DNA of 64,000 bases from Kocuria salsicia (GTDB lineage Bacteria > Actinomycetota > Actinomycetes > Actinomycetales > Micrococcaceae), in NCBI RefSeq assembly GCF_007681555.1, contig NZ_VELE01000004.1, positions 62,001 to 126,000 on the forward strand, read 5' to 3'. Numbering within the stretch: position 1 is the stretch's first letter; the number at the start of each line of letters is the position of its first letter. This document shows, in pieces, positions 35,315-43,883 of this stretch. Position numbers and translations under genes: made by a program. The notes below the pieces were generated by a model. The model was not told the DNA's origin. It searched no databases and saw only the letters and a list, made by a program, of their open reading frames with translations.

Positions 35315-37440
35315 TGTTCCTCCTGGGACACCCACACGCGGGTGGCTTTGAATTCCGGCATCTTGGACAGCGGGTCCGTGGCCGAGGAGACCAAACGGTT
35401 CACACTGTTGGACCCTGCGAAGTGGAAGGGCATGAACAGGGTGTCGCGGCGGATCTGTCGGGACAGCCGAGCCCGGGCCTGCACGGTTCCCCGCTCGTTG
35501 TGCAAAGTGAGCAGCTGCCCCTCGACCACCCCGTAGAGGTGGGCGGTCTCCGGGTTGATCTCGACTCGCCCGTCAGGATCCGAGGCGAGCAGTTCCGGGA
35601 CCCGTCGAGTTTGGGCACCCGACTGGTAGTGGCCCAGCAGGCGGCCTGTGATCAGGGTCAGCTCGGCCCCGTCGAAGATCCGCTCGGCAATCGCCCGGGG
35701 GGACACGTCCGCCAGGGTGGCACGGCCGTCCGCGGTGGGGAACGAGTCCCGGAACAGGCGCGGTGTGCCCGCGCTGCCCGCCGGGTAGGGCCAATAGCAC
35801 GCCCTCTCCTGGTCGAGCAGGTCGTAGCTGAGACCCGAGTAGTCCGCGCGGCCACCGGCCGAGGCTCGGGTGAGCTCCTCGAACATCTGCTCCGCCGTTC
35901 CGAAGAACATGGTGGAACCCAACCGGGTGCTCAGCTCGGCCAGCACGGCCAGCTCGTCGCGCGCGGCGCCGGGCAACGGCAGCGCCCTACGACGGCGGAT
36001 GACCCGGCCCTCCAGGTTGGTCATGGTGCCTTCTTCCTCCGCCCACTGCGCCACCGGCAGGATCACGTGCGCCAGCTGAGCGGTCTCCGACAGCACGAAG
36101 TCACTGACCACCAGGAAATCCAGGTCGGCCAGTGCACGGGTCACCCGTGTGGCATTCGGGGCGGAGACCACGGGGTTGGAGCCGTGAATCATCAGTGTGC
36201 GCACCCCGTGGTCGGTGCCGCACGAGAGCAACAGTTGGGTGGCGTCAATCCCCGGACCGGGGATGTCTTGCTCATCGATGCCCCACACCGAGGCCACGTG
36301 CGCTCGGGCCTGCGGGTCGTTGATGGAACGGTAGCCGGGCAGCTGATCGCACTTCTGACCGTGTTCGCGCCCGCCCTGGCCGTTGCCCTGCCCGGTCACG
36401 GTGCCGTACCCGCCGGGTTCGCGGCCCGGCAGCCCCAGCAGCAAGGCCAGGTTGATGGCGAGGCTGGTGGTGTCCGAGCCATTGGTGTGCTGTTCCACGC
36501 CGCGCCCGGTCAGGACGAACGCGCCTCTGTCCTTGGCCGTGGCCAGCCCGCGGGCGACCGCCCGGATCTTGGCGGCGGGGACACCGGTGAGGCTCTGGAC
36601 GTGTTCAGGCCAGTAGCGCTGGGCGGTGCGCTTGAGCCGGGCGAAACCATTGGTGCGGGAGGCCACGTAGGCGGCGTCGTAGAGGCCCTCGGCAATGACC
36701 ACGTGGATCAGGCCCAGCAGTAGTTCCTGGTCGGTTCCGGGGGTCGGTGCCAGGTGGATCCCGCACTCGCGTTCCTCCGAGCGGGTCAGGTCCGCGGTGG
36801 CGGACTCGCGCGGGTCGATCACGAACAGCCCGCCGTGCTCCCGCGCGGAGGCCAGGTGCTGGACGAACGGGGGCATGGTGTCCGCCACATTGGAGCCGAT
36901 CAGTAGCACGGCGTGCGCGCGGTCCAGATCGGTCAGTGGGAACGGTAGGCCGCGGTCCAAACCGAAGGCCCGGTTACCGGCGGCCGCCGCCGAAGACATG
37001 CAGAACCGGCCGTTGTAGTCGATCCGACTGGTTCGCAGCACCGCGCGGGCGAACTTGCCCAGTGCGTAGGCCTTCTCGTTGGTGAGCCCACCGGCTCCGA
37101 AGATCCCCACCGCGTCGCGGCCGTGCTCACGCTGGGTGCCCCGGATCGCCTCGGTGATCGCTGTCAGCGCGTGGTCCCACGTGGTGGGTTCCAGTCCGTG
37201 GGCCGTGCGGATCATCGGCTGGGTGATCCGATCCCCCAGGCCCAGGACCTTGGCCGCGGAGCTGCCCTTGCGGCACAGTCCGCCGCGGTTGGTCGGGAAC
37301 TCGCGCCCGGTCACCGTCACGGGTTCGCTCGCGTCCGAGTTGGGGGTCAGTGTCATGGCGCACTGCAGGGCGCAGTACGGGCAATGGCTGGCCACCCCGT
37401 GGCTCGCGGGCGGTTCTTGGGTGATGAGGGATTCAGACAC
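35302..37440 (-). CDS. nasA: Assimilatory nitrate reductase catalytic subunit
   Basis: 712 residues from GTG 37440, chosen for the GGAGACGG just upstream within narK; the longer open frame is not needed. A molybdopterin oxidoreductase reducing nitrate to nitrite in the cytoplasm. The N-terminal [4Fe-4S] motif is CPYCALQC followed by GGLCRKGSS. Molybdopterin-binding segments include GIFGAGGLTNEKAYALGKFA and RFCMSSAAAA, and a molydopterin dinucleotide-binding domain follows near the end (ELTLITGRLLGHYQSGAQT). No Tat signal, consistent with a cytoplasmic Nas rather than a periplasmic Nap. It overlaps narK by 8 bases. Confidence 0.93.
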   Translation of the reverse strand: MSESLITQEPPASHGVASHCPYCALQCAMTLTPNSDASEPVTVTGREFPTNRGGLCRKGSSAAKVLGLGDRITQPMIRTAHGLEPTTWDHALTAITEAIRGTQREHGRDAVGIFGAGGLTNEKAYALGKFARAVLRTSRIDYNGRFCMSSAAAAGNRAFGLDRGLPFPLTDLDRAHAVLLIGSNVADTMPPFVQHLASAREHGGLFVIDPRESATADLTRSEERECGIHLAPTPGTDQELLLGLIHVVIAEGLYDAAYVASRTNGFARLKRTAQRYWPEHVQSLTGVPAAKIRAVARGLATAKDRGAFVLTGRGVEQHTNGSDTTSLAINLALLLGLPGREPGGYGTVTGQGNGQGGREHGQKCDQLPGYRSINDPQARAHVASVWGIDEQDIPGPGIDATQLLLSCGTDHGVRTLMIHGSNPVVSAPNATRVTRALADLDFLVVSDFVLSETAQLAHVILPVAQWAEEEGTMTNLEGRVIRRRRALPLPGAARDELAVLAELSTRLGSTMFFGTAEQMFEELTRASAGGRADYSGLSYDLLDQERACYWPYPAGSAGTPRLFRDSFPTADGRATLADVSPRAIAERIFDGAELTLITGRLLGHYQSGAQTRRVPELLASDPDGRVEINPETAHLYGVVEGQLLTLHNERGTVQARARLSRQIRRDTLFMPFHFAGSNSVNRLVSSATDPLSKMPEFKATRVWVSQEEQCVA

Positions 37441-38833
37441 GACCGTCTCCGAACGTGGTGCCCTTGCGGGCGTAGACGCCCCACGTGATGGCCAGCAGCA
37501 CCAGGTACCCGGCGGCAAAACCGATAAATGCGCCGTCGTACCCGCCCGTGTTCTCGTGGACGATGCGAAGTACCTGCGGGATCAGGAACCCGCCGTAGGC
37601 ACCGATCGCGGAAATGATGCCCAACGACGACGCCGCGGCGCGCGTGGCTTTCTGGTCGTCGCCGTAGGCCAGCGAGAACGCGGTGGGGATCATCCGGTAG
37701 GTCGAACCGTTACCCATGCCGGAGGCGATAAAGAGGACCAGGAAGCCCAACAGGAACAGCCAGAAGTTACCCAGCCGCAGCAGCCCGATGATCGCCAGCG
37801 CCATGATGGCCATGACAGCGAACGCTGCGATCGTCGGGCGGGCACCGCCGAATTTGTCGGCCAGCTTCCCACCGTAGGGACGAGCCAGGGAACCGACCAG
37901 CGCGCCGAGGAACGCCAGGGACAGTGTGGCCGCGCCGATGGTGAAGGCGGAGAACTGCGGAAACGTGTCCGCGATGAGCTTGGGGAACACACTGGCGAAG
38001 CCCATGAACGACCCGAAAGTACCGATGTAGAGCACCGCGATGACCCACAACTGCCCATGTTTGAGGGCGGCCAGATACGAGCTGACGTCCGCGGTGGCGT
38101 GGGAGAGACTGTTCATGCAGTAGTACGCGCCAACCGCACCCAGCAGGATGAACGGAACCCAGAACCAGCCGGCCAGGCTGACCATAGGGCCACCGGTCAA
38201 CAGCACACCACCGGCGGTGATGACAATCGGCACGGTGAACTGCGCGACGGCCGAGCCCAGGTTTCCGCCGGCCGCGTTCAGACCCAGCGCCCAGCCCTTC
38301 TCCTTGGCCGGGAAGTAGTAGGTGATGTTGGTCATCGACGAGGCAAAGTTGCCGCCACCGAAACCGGCGAGCGCGGCCACCGCCAGCAGCACACCGAACG
38401 GGGTGTCCGGGTTGCCCAGGCACATCCCCATGCCTACGACCGGCAGCAGGAGCAGCAGGGCGGAGATGACCGTCCACATGCGGCCACCGAAAATCGGAAC
38501 CATGAACGTGTACGGGAAACGCATGGTGGCGCCCACGAGGCTGGGCACCGAGATCAGCCAGAACTGCTGCGAGGTGCTCAGCGAGAAACCGGCCGCGGGC
38601 ATGGCCACCACGGCCACGGACCAAAGCTGCCACACCACGAAACCCAAGAACTCGACATAAATGGACCAGTTCAGGTTCCGGCGGGCAATGCCCCGGCCCT
38701 CACGATTCCACTGTGTCTCGTTCTCGGGGTTGTATCCGTCGATCCACCGGTTGGGCCGGTGCCGTAACGGTTCATCGACAGCGAGTGTGTCAAGGTCATC
38801 CAGCAGACCTTGTTGCCGCGTATCCAGTGACAT
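37433..38833 (-). CDS. narK: Nitrate/nitrite MFS transporter
   Basis: 466 residues from ATG 38833 with GAAGGAG 7 bases upstream. About 12 helices. The NarK/NNP signatures are present as AGFGGGNFASSMTNITYYFP and, in the second half, ASGMGNGSTYRMIP. An N-terminal hydrophilic stretch of ~50 residues (IDGYNPENETQWN) is typical of the actinobacterial NarK-type group. As the first gene of the nas operon it should import nitrate for assimilation. A GlnR-like box lies ~75 bases upstream. Confidence 0.93.
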   Translation of the reverse strand: MSLDTRQQGLLDDLDTLAVDEPLRHRPNRWIDGYNPENETQWNREGRGIARRNLNWSIYVEFLGFVVWQLWSVAVVAMPAAGFSLSTSQQFWLISVPSLVGATMRFPYTFMVPIFGGRMWTVISALLLLLPVVGMGMCLGNPDTPFGVLLAVAALAGFGGGNFASSMTNITYYFPAKEKGWALGLNAAGGNLGSAVAQFTVPIVITAGGVLLTGGPMVSLAGWFWVPFILLGAVGAYYCMNSLSHATADVSSYLAALKHGQLWVIAVLYIGTFGSFMGFASVFPKLIADTFPQFSAFTIGAATLSLAFLGALVGSLARPYGGKLADKFGGARPTIAAFAVMAIMALAIIGLLRLGNFWLFLLGFLVLFIASGMGNGSTYRMIPTAFSLAYGDDQKATRAAASSLGIISAIGAYGGFLIPQVLRIVHENTGGYDGAFIGFAAGYLVLLAITWGVYARKGTTFGDGRV

Positions 38834-38905
38834 GCGTGGCTCCTTCGGTCGTCACCATTACGAAGAAACCTACGGGCAGGCTGTTTCACCCAGCCGACCC
38901 GGCCG

Positions 38906-38921
38906 GTTACAGAGGGGTAAC
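38906..38921 (-). promoter_or_regulatory. GlnR-like box upstream of the nas operon
   Basis: GTTAC-AGAGGG-GTAAC on the top strand, GTTAC-CCCTCT-GTAAC on the minus strand, 73-88 bases before the narK start. This fits the actinobacterial GlnR half-site pattern GTnAC-N6-GnAAC. GlnR activates nitrate assimilation under nitrogen limitation in other actinomycetes, so activation here is expected but not shown. Confidence 0.65.
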
Positions 38922-39018
38922 AACTAATTCACTGCCCCCAGCGACCCTGTGAGAGCTTGTCCGCGCTCGAGATCCCCATGGCGGACTCACCTGCCGGAAC
39001 CCTCAGTGGGGCGCTAGC

Positions 39019-39334
39019 CTGTGAAGCGCCCTGGGTTTGGTTCCGAGCTTCCTGAAGGAGAATCGGATCATGCCCAAGAAGTTCACCCCCGAGTTCCGCG
39101 AACGCGCCGTGCGGATGGTCTTCGACCGCCAAGCCACCGAGGGCGGACCACGCGCGGCCTCCATCCGAGTCGTGGCCGAGTCGCTGGGCTGCGGCCCAGA
39201 GACCCTGCGCGCCTGGTGCAACCAAGCCATCACAGCAAGCAAGGCGACACCGGCACCCGCCACTGACGAGAGCCTGGGCGAAGAGAATCGCAGGCTGCGT
39301 CGAGAACTCGCCGAAGCCCGCCGCGCCAATGAGA
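39019..39334 (+). mobile_element. IS3 fragment, orfA end only, inverted relative to the intact copy
   Basis: Begins with the same terminal repeat (TGAAGCGCCCTGGGTTTGG) and is nearly identical to 27600-27915 read on the other strand, with only a few base differences. It stops in the middle of orfA where the IS30 element starts; the rest of this copy is not present beyond the IS30. Confidence 0.92.
39070..39334 (+). pseudogene. IS3 orfA, truncated by IS30
   Basis: From ATG 39070 the 88 codons to ...AEARRANE are identical in protein sequence to the intact orfA at 27544-27867. The frame then runs into IS30 DNA (MAHSSGG...) and stops at 39381, so the zipper end and the frameshift site are lost. 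Confidence 0.92.
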
Positions 39335-40570
39335 TGGCGCATTCAAGCGGTGGGCGCAAGGAACTCTGCGAGCTTCTCTGATGGTGTCAGATAGCCCAGC
39401 GTCTTGCGGGGGCGTCCGTTGAGGCTGTCCTGGATCGCGTCCAACTCCTCGCGGCTGACGACGCTCAGGTCGGTGCCTTTGGGCAGGTACTGGCGCAGCA
39501 GGCCGTTGGTGTTCTCGTTGCTCCCCCGCTGCCAGGGCGAGTAGGGATCGCAGAAGTAGATCGGGATTCCTGTGGCGATGGTGAACGCGGCGTGCTTGGA
39601 CATCTCCGCGCCTTGGTCCCAGGTGATCGTTCGAATCAACGAGGACGGCAGCTTGCTGATTGCGGCGCGCATCGCGGCCTCGACCTGCTCGGCGCTCTTG
39701 CCGTCGGGCAGGTGCAGCAGCAGTGTCATTCGCGTCGAGCGCTCAACGAGCGTGCCGATGGCGCTGCGGCTGCCCTCGCCGAGGATGAGATCTCCTTCCC
39801 AGTGGCCTGGCACGGCGCGGTCGTCGGCTTCTGCGGGGCGCTCGCTGAGCATGATCATGCCGGGGATGCGGCCGCGACCGTCCGTGGTTCCGCGGGGCTT
39901 GCGGGCCGCTCTTCCGGACCGCAGGCACCGCGCCAGCTCACGGCGCAGTTCGCCTCGGCCCTGCACGAACAGCGACTGGTAGATCGTCTCGTGGCTCACG
40001 CGCATCTCCGGGTCGTCGGCGTGATCCAACCGCAGGCGCGCTGCGATCTCCTCAGGTGACCACAGTTGCTCCAGCCGGCTGGCGACCTCCTCGAGCAGCC
40101 GGCCCGACGCAAGCTTGAACGGCTTCGGTCGACGCGCCTGATCGCGGGCACGTTCATGACCACGCCACGCCGAGTAGCCGCAGCGACCCCCACCGCGCTT
40201 CACCTCACGGCTGACGGTCGACACCGCACGCCCCAGCTGCTCTGCGATCGCGGTGAAGGTATCGCCGCGATTGATCCCGAGCAGGATCTGCTCGCGCTCG
40301 TCGATCGTCAGACAGCCCTGACGTGGCTCCCACCCAAACGGCCTGGCGTCAAGGTGCCTGCCGGTGCGGGCCATGATGCCGACCAGCGGCGCGCTGCAGC
40401 TGATCTCCTTCGCGATGTCGACCAGCCGCCAGCCCTTCCCGTGCAGCCTGAGCGCGAGCTGCTTCTGCTCCCGGCGGAGATGACCGTGCCTGCCCTGCAT
40501 CCGGATCCTCCTGTGATCAGTGACTGCCTCATCTCACAGGACTCGTTGCACTGACCGCTTGAATCCGCCA
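39335..40570 (-). mobile_element. IS30-family insertion sequence (1236 bp)
   Basis: Imperfect 17-bp inverted repeats: TGGCGCATTCAAGCGGT at 39335 and, read inward on the minus strand from 40570, TGGCGGATTCAAGCGGT. If the outermost T/A is counted as target, the flanks show a 2-bp AT duplication, typical of IS30. It is inserted in the orfA of an IS3 fragment. Confidence 0.88.
39343..40500 (-). CDS. IS30 transposase
   Basis: 385 residues filling the element. An N-terminal helix-turn-helix pair (LRLHGKGWRLVDIAKEI; IAEQLGRAVSTVSREVKRGGG) precedes the DDE core: Asp in GHWEGDLILG, Asp in TWDQGAEM and Glu in GSNENTNGLLRQYLPKG, the IS30 signature. The frame and catalytic residues look intact. ATG 40500 follows CAGGAGGATCCGG on the minus strand. 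Confidence 0.93.
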   Translation of the reverse strand: MQGRHGHLRREQKQLALRLHGKGWRLVDIAKEISCSAPLVGIMARTGRHLDARPFGWEPRQGCLTIDEREQILLGINRGDTFTAIAEQLGRAVSTVSREVKRGGGRCGYSAWRGHERARDQARRPKPFKLASGRLLEEVASRLEQLWSPEEIAARLRLDHADDPEMRVSHETIYQSLFVQGRGELRRELARCLRSGRAARKPRGTTDGRGRIPGMIMLSERPAEADDRAVPGHWEGDLILGEGSRSAIGTLVERSTRMTLLLHLPDGKSAEQVEAAMRAAISKLPSSLIRTITWDQGAEMSKHAAFTIATGIPIYFCDPYSPWQRGSNENTNGLLRQYLPKGTDLSVVSREELDAIQDSLNGRPRKTLGYLTPSEKLAEFLAPTA

Positions 40571-40711
40571 TAATGCTCGTTCTCGGTGGTGGCAAGGGGG
40601 CGCGTGGTCTGCGCGTACCCAAATTCTTCCCATAGACCGTCGCAGAGTTTCCTCGCGACCGGTCGCCATGAGTCCTCAACCCCATGCAGATCTGCGCGGG
40701 TGGTGGGGGTG

Positions 40712-41689
40712 GTGAGGCCGATCCGAGTCGCCGGCGGCGTCGCGGGCACTGCCGAGGAAGTCCTTGAGGCGTATGCGCCGGATCCTGAGCTGATCTCCTC
40801 GGGCGAGTGGGCTCATGTACGGGGTATCGCGATCGCTGCGACCAGGGCGGCCGGGTATGAGGCGCCGTCGTCGGCCCGGCAGGCGCTGCGGTACGCCGCG
40901 CGCATGCTCGTGTGGGCCTATCGCCTCGGCCAGCCGCTGGACCCTGAGGCCGTGTTCACCCAGGACAATGTGAAGTCGTTCCTCACCGCCGAGGGTGCGG
41001 GCTGGTCGGAGGCCGGCCGCGCTACGGCGGCGTCCTACTTGCATCGGCTGGCCTGGCATGCCACGACCAAGGCGCCCTGGCACGGGCTGCCCACCCCGGC
41101 GGGGCGGGCGCGTCCGATCGCCCCGCCGTATACAGCCCGAGAGATCGCCAGCTACTGGGCCGCAGCCGAGGTCCAGGCGACCGAGGCGCGGACCCGGGTC
41201 TTCACCGCGATGTTGACCCTCGGACTCGGGGCTGGGGTGAAAGCCGGGGAGCTCCTGCACGTCACGGCTGCAGATGTCCTGGTCCACCCCCAGGACTCCC
41301 GCCTCTGGGTCGTCGTGCTCAGTGATCGGACGGTGCCGGTATTGATCGAGTACGTGCCGGCACTGGCACGTCTGACGGAGAAGTACCCGGAGGGCCCGCT
41401 GATCGGTCCGCACAACACGCACGCCCGGGACCCTGTGGGCAAGCTGCGTTCGAGCCTGGAGATCCCGTCTTACCTGCCTCCGTTGCGGCAGGCCCAGCTG
41501 CGGACCACGTGGATGGTGCAGCTGCTGTCCATGGATGTGAGGATCACGGAGTTCATGACGATCGCGGGGCTGTCCAGCGGTTCGGTGCTCGAGAAGTTGT
41601 TGCCCTACGTCGCGGACCGTGACGATCAAGACCGGTACCTGCTGGCAGGAGCCGGCCTGTCCCCACGGGGTGGCCCGCGTGCCTCGTAA
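40712..41689 (+). CDS. Degenerate tyrosine-recombinase-like protein
   Basis: About 325 residues from GTG 40712; the start is uncertain (adjacent GTG 40709 and upstream options). The fold of a tyrosine recombinase is suggested by an N-terminal helical SAM-like domain (AARMLVWAYRLGQPLDPEAV) and a catalytic-like domain (FTAMLTLGLGAGVKAGELLH). Active-site positions are eroded: the box I Arg is replaced near GVKAGEL. Box II keeps an Arg in QLRTTWMVQ without the usual His, the later His is GLSSG rather than GHSS, and a Tyr lies in LLPYV. Its end overlaps the next gene's start, so the pair is probably one transcription unit. It may act as an accessory DNA-binding protein; function inferred only from context. 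Confidence 0.5.
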   Translation: MRPIRVAGGVAGTAEEVLEAYAPDPELISSGEWAHVRGIAIAATRAAGYEAPSSARQALRYAARMLVWAYRLGQPLDPEAVFTQDNVKSFLTAEGAGWSEAGRATAASYLHRLAWHATTKAPWHGLPTPAGRARPIAPPYTAREIASYWAAAEVQATEARTRVFTAMLTLGLGAGVKAGELLHVTAADVLVHPQDSRLWVVVLSDRTVPVLIEYVPALARLTEKYPEGPLIGPHNTHARDPVGKLRSSLEIPSYLPPLRQAQLRTTWMVQLLSMDVRITEFMTIAGLSSGSVLEKLLPYVADRDDQDRYLLAGAGLSPRGGPRAS

Positions 41690-43400
41690 ACAGCGGCAGC
41701 TGGCGGACAGTGTGGCCAACGAGGTCGTCAACCGCGCGGTGACCACGATGCAAGCGCCGCTCGTGGAAGAGCTCCAGCAGCGGATGACGGCCTCAACAGG
41801 CCGCCGTCGTACACACTCCTGGCGCACGCTGTTGACCGTGATGCTCATCGACGCCCTCGAGCGGCCAGGGGAGCTGCACTGCACTCGGGCCTGCGACGTC
41901 GCCCATCGCCTCAGCCCTAGTCAGCGGGCCAGGGTCGGGCTCAGCCAGCGGCTGACATACCGGCAACTCACCGGCGCGGTGGAATCACTCGGCCGCGCCG
42001 CAACCGAAACGGCTGACCCTGTTACAGGTGAACTGCGCTCGAGTGTGCCCCTGAGTGATCTGCTCACGAGCCTCGTCCGAGCGCCGATCCCTGACGACCT
42101 CCTCGGTAGCAGAAACGTCGCAATCGACGCCACCGATTTGGAGTCGCACTACAGCCCCCACGGACGCAATAACACCAAAAGGGGCGTCCCCAAGCCGCAA
42201 GGGAGAGCAACCGCGAAAGATCCGTCGTCGAAGCCCCCGAGGCGACGTAAGGGCGGAGACCTGCCCATCCTTGGGGCTGATGGAAGAACGCAGCACACCG
42301 TCGACCCTGATGCCAGGGAAGGCTACCGGGCGGGCAAGAACCTGAAGCCGAAGGAAACGTTCTTCGGATACAACCTGCATATCGCCGTCGGTGTCCCGCC
42401 AGAAGGGGAACGCGCCCAGGCAGCTTTGGCCCAGGGGCTGGTGATCTGCCCGGCAGGTGCCGACAGCGACCGGGCCGGACTCCAGGTCATTGATGCCCTC
42501 ACACGACAAGGTGCTGCCGTGAACCGGATTTGCGTAGACCGTGGGTACTCATATCGCCTGGCAATGGGTTGGGCAAGGGAACTGCAGCGTCGGGGTATTG
42601 ACCAGACCATCGACTTGCATCGCACCCAACGGACCACCCATCCCGGCCCAGTCCCAGGCACGATCTTCGTTGACGGGCACCTTTTCATCGATTCCCTTCC
42701 CCGATCCATGCGCGATCCAGGGGGCTTTCCGCAGATGCAGACCGTCGAGGATCGACTGAAGCGCATCGCCGAATACGACAATCGAATTCCTTACGCGTTC
42801 TCAAGGCTGGGTCGTCCCGATCGGGAACGAGGGACTCAGCGGTACCGCGGCCCGGCCGTGACGGGGAAAGTGCGATGCCCGAACAATCCGGCCTCAATGC
42901 GACTGGATCCCGCGTCGAGACCCACGACGAACTGCGCGGGTCGGGAATGCTACTGCTCGCGCACCATCACTCTTGGTCCCGATGATTTTCTGCGGGAACG
43001 ACAGGACCATCTCTATGGCACCACGAAATGGGCCAAGGATTACGGTCGACGCAATCACGTCGAATCCCTCAACGCCAGCCTCAAAACTCACCATGGCGGC
43101 CTGCGACGGGGCGGAATCCGGGTGCAAACCCTTCAGCGGACTGGGCTACTGGCAGCACTGGTCCTGGCGGCCACCAACGTCAGGATCCTCACCGAGGCCT
43201 ACGGCCGTGACATCAGCGCCCCCGCTCCACCCAACACAACAGACCCACAGCCCCAAGCTGCTGGTCGTGCCGGTCGAACACCACGCCGACCCCGGACCCC
43301 CAAACGCGGCACCGGGCCACACCGGGCGAAGGACCCACCGCCTCGGACGCCGACTGACACGACGGACTGGTTGCCAGCCACCAAGGCCCACAAGTGCTGA
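41670..43400 (+). CDS. DDE transposase (IS4/IS1182-like)
   Basis: 576 residues if GTG 41670 is used; GTG 41679 is equally possible, and both overlap the preceding stop. The RNase H-like core is visible: Asp in AIDATDLESHY, Asp in ICVDRGYSYR and Glu in RNHVESLNASLKTHHG, with the R-x2-E pattern after the last domain typical of IS4-like transposases. The C-terminal ~70 residues are Pro/Arg/Thr-rich and probably disordered. A strong terminator follows. No terminal inverted repeats were found around the gene pair, so the limits of the mobile unit are unknown. Confidence 0.75.
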   Translation: MARVPRKQRQLADSVANEVVNRAVTTMQAPLVEELQQRMTASTGRRRTHSWRTLLTVMLIDALERPGELHCTRACDVAHRLSPSQRARVGLSQRLTYRQLTGAVESLGRAATETADPVTGELRSSVPLSDLLTSLVRAPIPDDLLGSRNVAIDATDLESHYSPHGRNNTKRGVPKPQGRATAKDPSSKPPRRRKGGDLPILGADGRTQHTVDPDAREGYRAGKNLKPKETFFGYNLHIAVGVPPEGERAQAALAQGLVICPAGADSDRAGLQVIDALTRQGAAVNRICVDRGYSYRLAMGWARELQRRGIDQTIDLHRTQRTTHPGPVPGTIFVDGHLFIDSLPRSMRDPGGFPQMQTVEDRLKRIAEYDNRIPYAFSRLGRPDRERGTQRYRGPAVTGKVRCPNNPASMRLDPASRPTTNCAGRECYCSRTITLGPDDFLRERQDHLYGTTKWAKDYGRRNHVESLNASLKTHHGGLRRGGIRVQTLQRTGLLAALVLAATNVRILTEAYGRDISAPAPPNTTDPQPQAAGRAGRTPRRPRTPKRGTGPHRAKDPPPRTPTDTTDWLPATKAHKC

Positions 43401-43415
43401 GACCACCTGGCAATA

Positions 43416-43444
43416 GCCCCTGCCCGGAAACCCCGGGCAGGGGC
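43416..43444 (+). terminator. Terminator after the transposase gene
   Basis: Arms GCCCCTGCCCGG (43416-43427) and CCGGGCAGGGGC (43433-43444) with a 5-base loop, followed by ATTCTC; 15 bases after the stop. Confidence 0.85.
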
Positions 43445-43535
43445 ATTCTCATGGCCAAAATCACGTGCGAGTGAAGATCTGGCGGGCCTCGGCAACCGCG
43501 ACTGGCGTGCGGGCGGGTGTCAGGCGGGCTCGGAA

Positions 43536-43579
43536 TCACAGAACTCCCGATCAGAGGCATCTGATCGGGAGTTCTGTGA
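43536..43579 (-). terminator. Hairpin downstream of tRNA-Leu
   Basis: A perfect 20-bp inverted repeat with a 4-base GGCA loop, arms 43536-43555 and 43560-43579, beginning 35 bases after the 3' end of the minus-strand tRNA. Most simply the tRNA terminator; the perfect arms are unusually long. Confidence 0.75.
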
Positions 43580-43613
43580 ACTGGAGGCACACACTTAAGT
43601 GAACCTCCCGCGG

Positions 43614-43697
43614 TGCGCGAGGGGGGAGTTGAACCCCCACGCCCTTTCGGGCACACGGACCTGAACCGTGCGCGTCTGCCTATTCCGCCACTCGCGC
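43614..43697 (-). tRNA. tRNA-Leu (anticodon CAG)
   Basis: On the minus strand the acceptor arms GCGCGAG and CTCGCGC pair, the anticodon arm is CACGG-TTCAGGT-CCGTG, giving anticodon CAG for CUG codons. A long variable arm (GTGCCCGAAAGGGCGT region) marks a class II tRNA, and the T arm is GGGGG-TTCAACT-CCCCC. The terminal CCA is not encoded (ACCG follows). Confidence 0.95.
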
Positions 43698-43883
43698 TCA
43701 TTGCCCGCTCAGCCTTCGGCTGCGAGCAACGTCGAAAACAATACCCGATGCCCGCCACCTTGGCGAATCGGCACCCCGCGCGGGAGAGCACGAGGGCACG
43801 ACGACGAGGCGCCGCCACCACCGCGCGTCAGTCCCCTCGTGCGGCGCGGCCGGCTGAACCGCCAACAGACCCTGGCGCCGTCG

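Larger units (their letters stand above)
43401..43883. other. Intergenic region holding two terminators and tRNA-Leu
   Basis: 483 bases without a protein gene. It contains the transposase terminator (43416-43444), a 20-bp-arm hairpin (43536-43579) and tRNA-Leu (43614-43697, minus strand). The last ~185 bases before 43884 show nothing recognisable. Confidence 0.8.
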
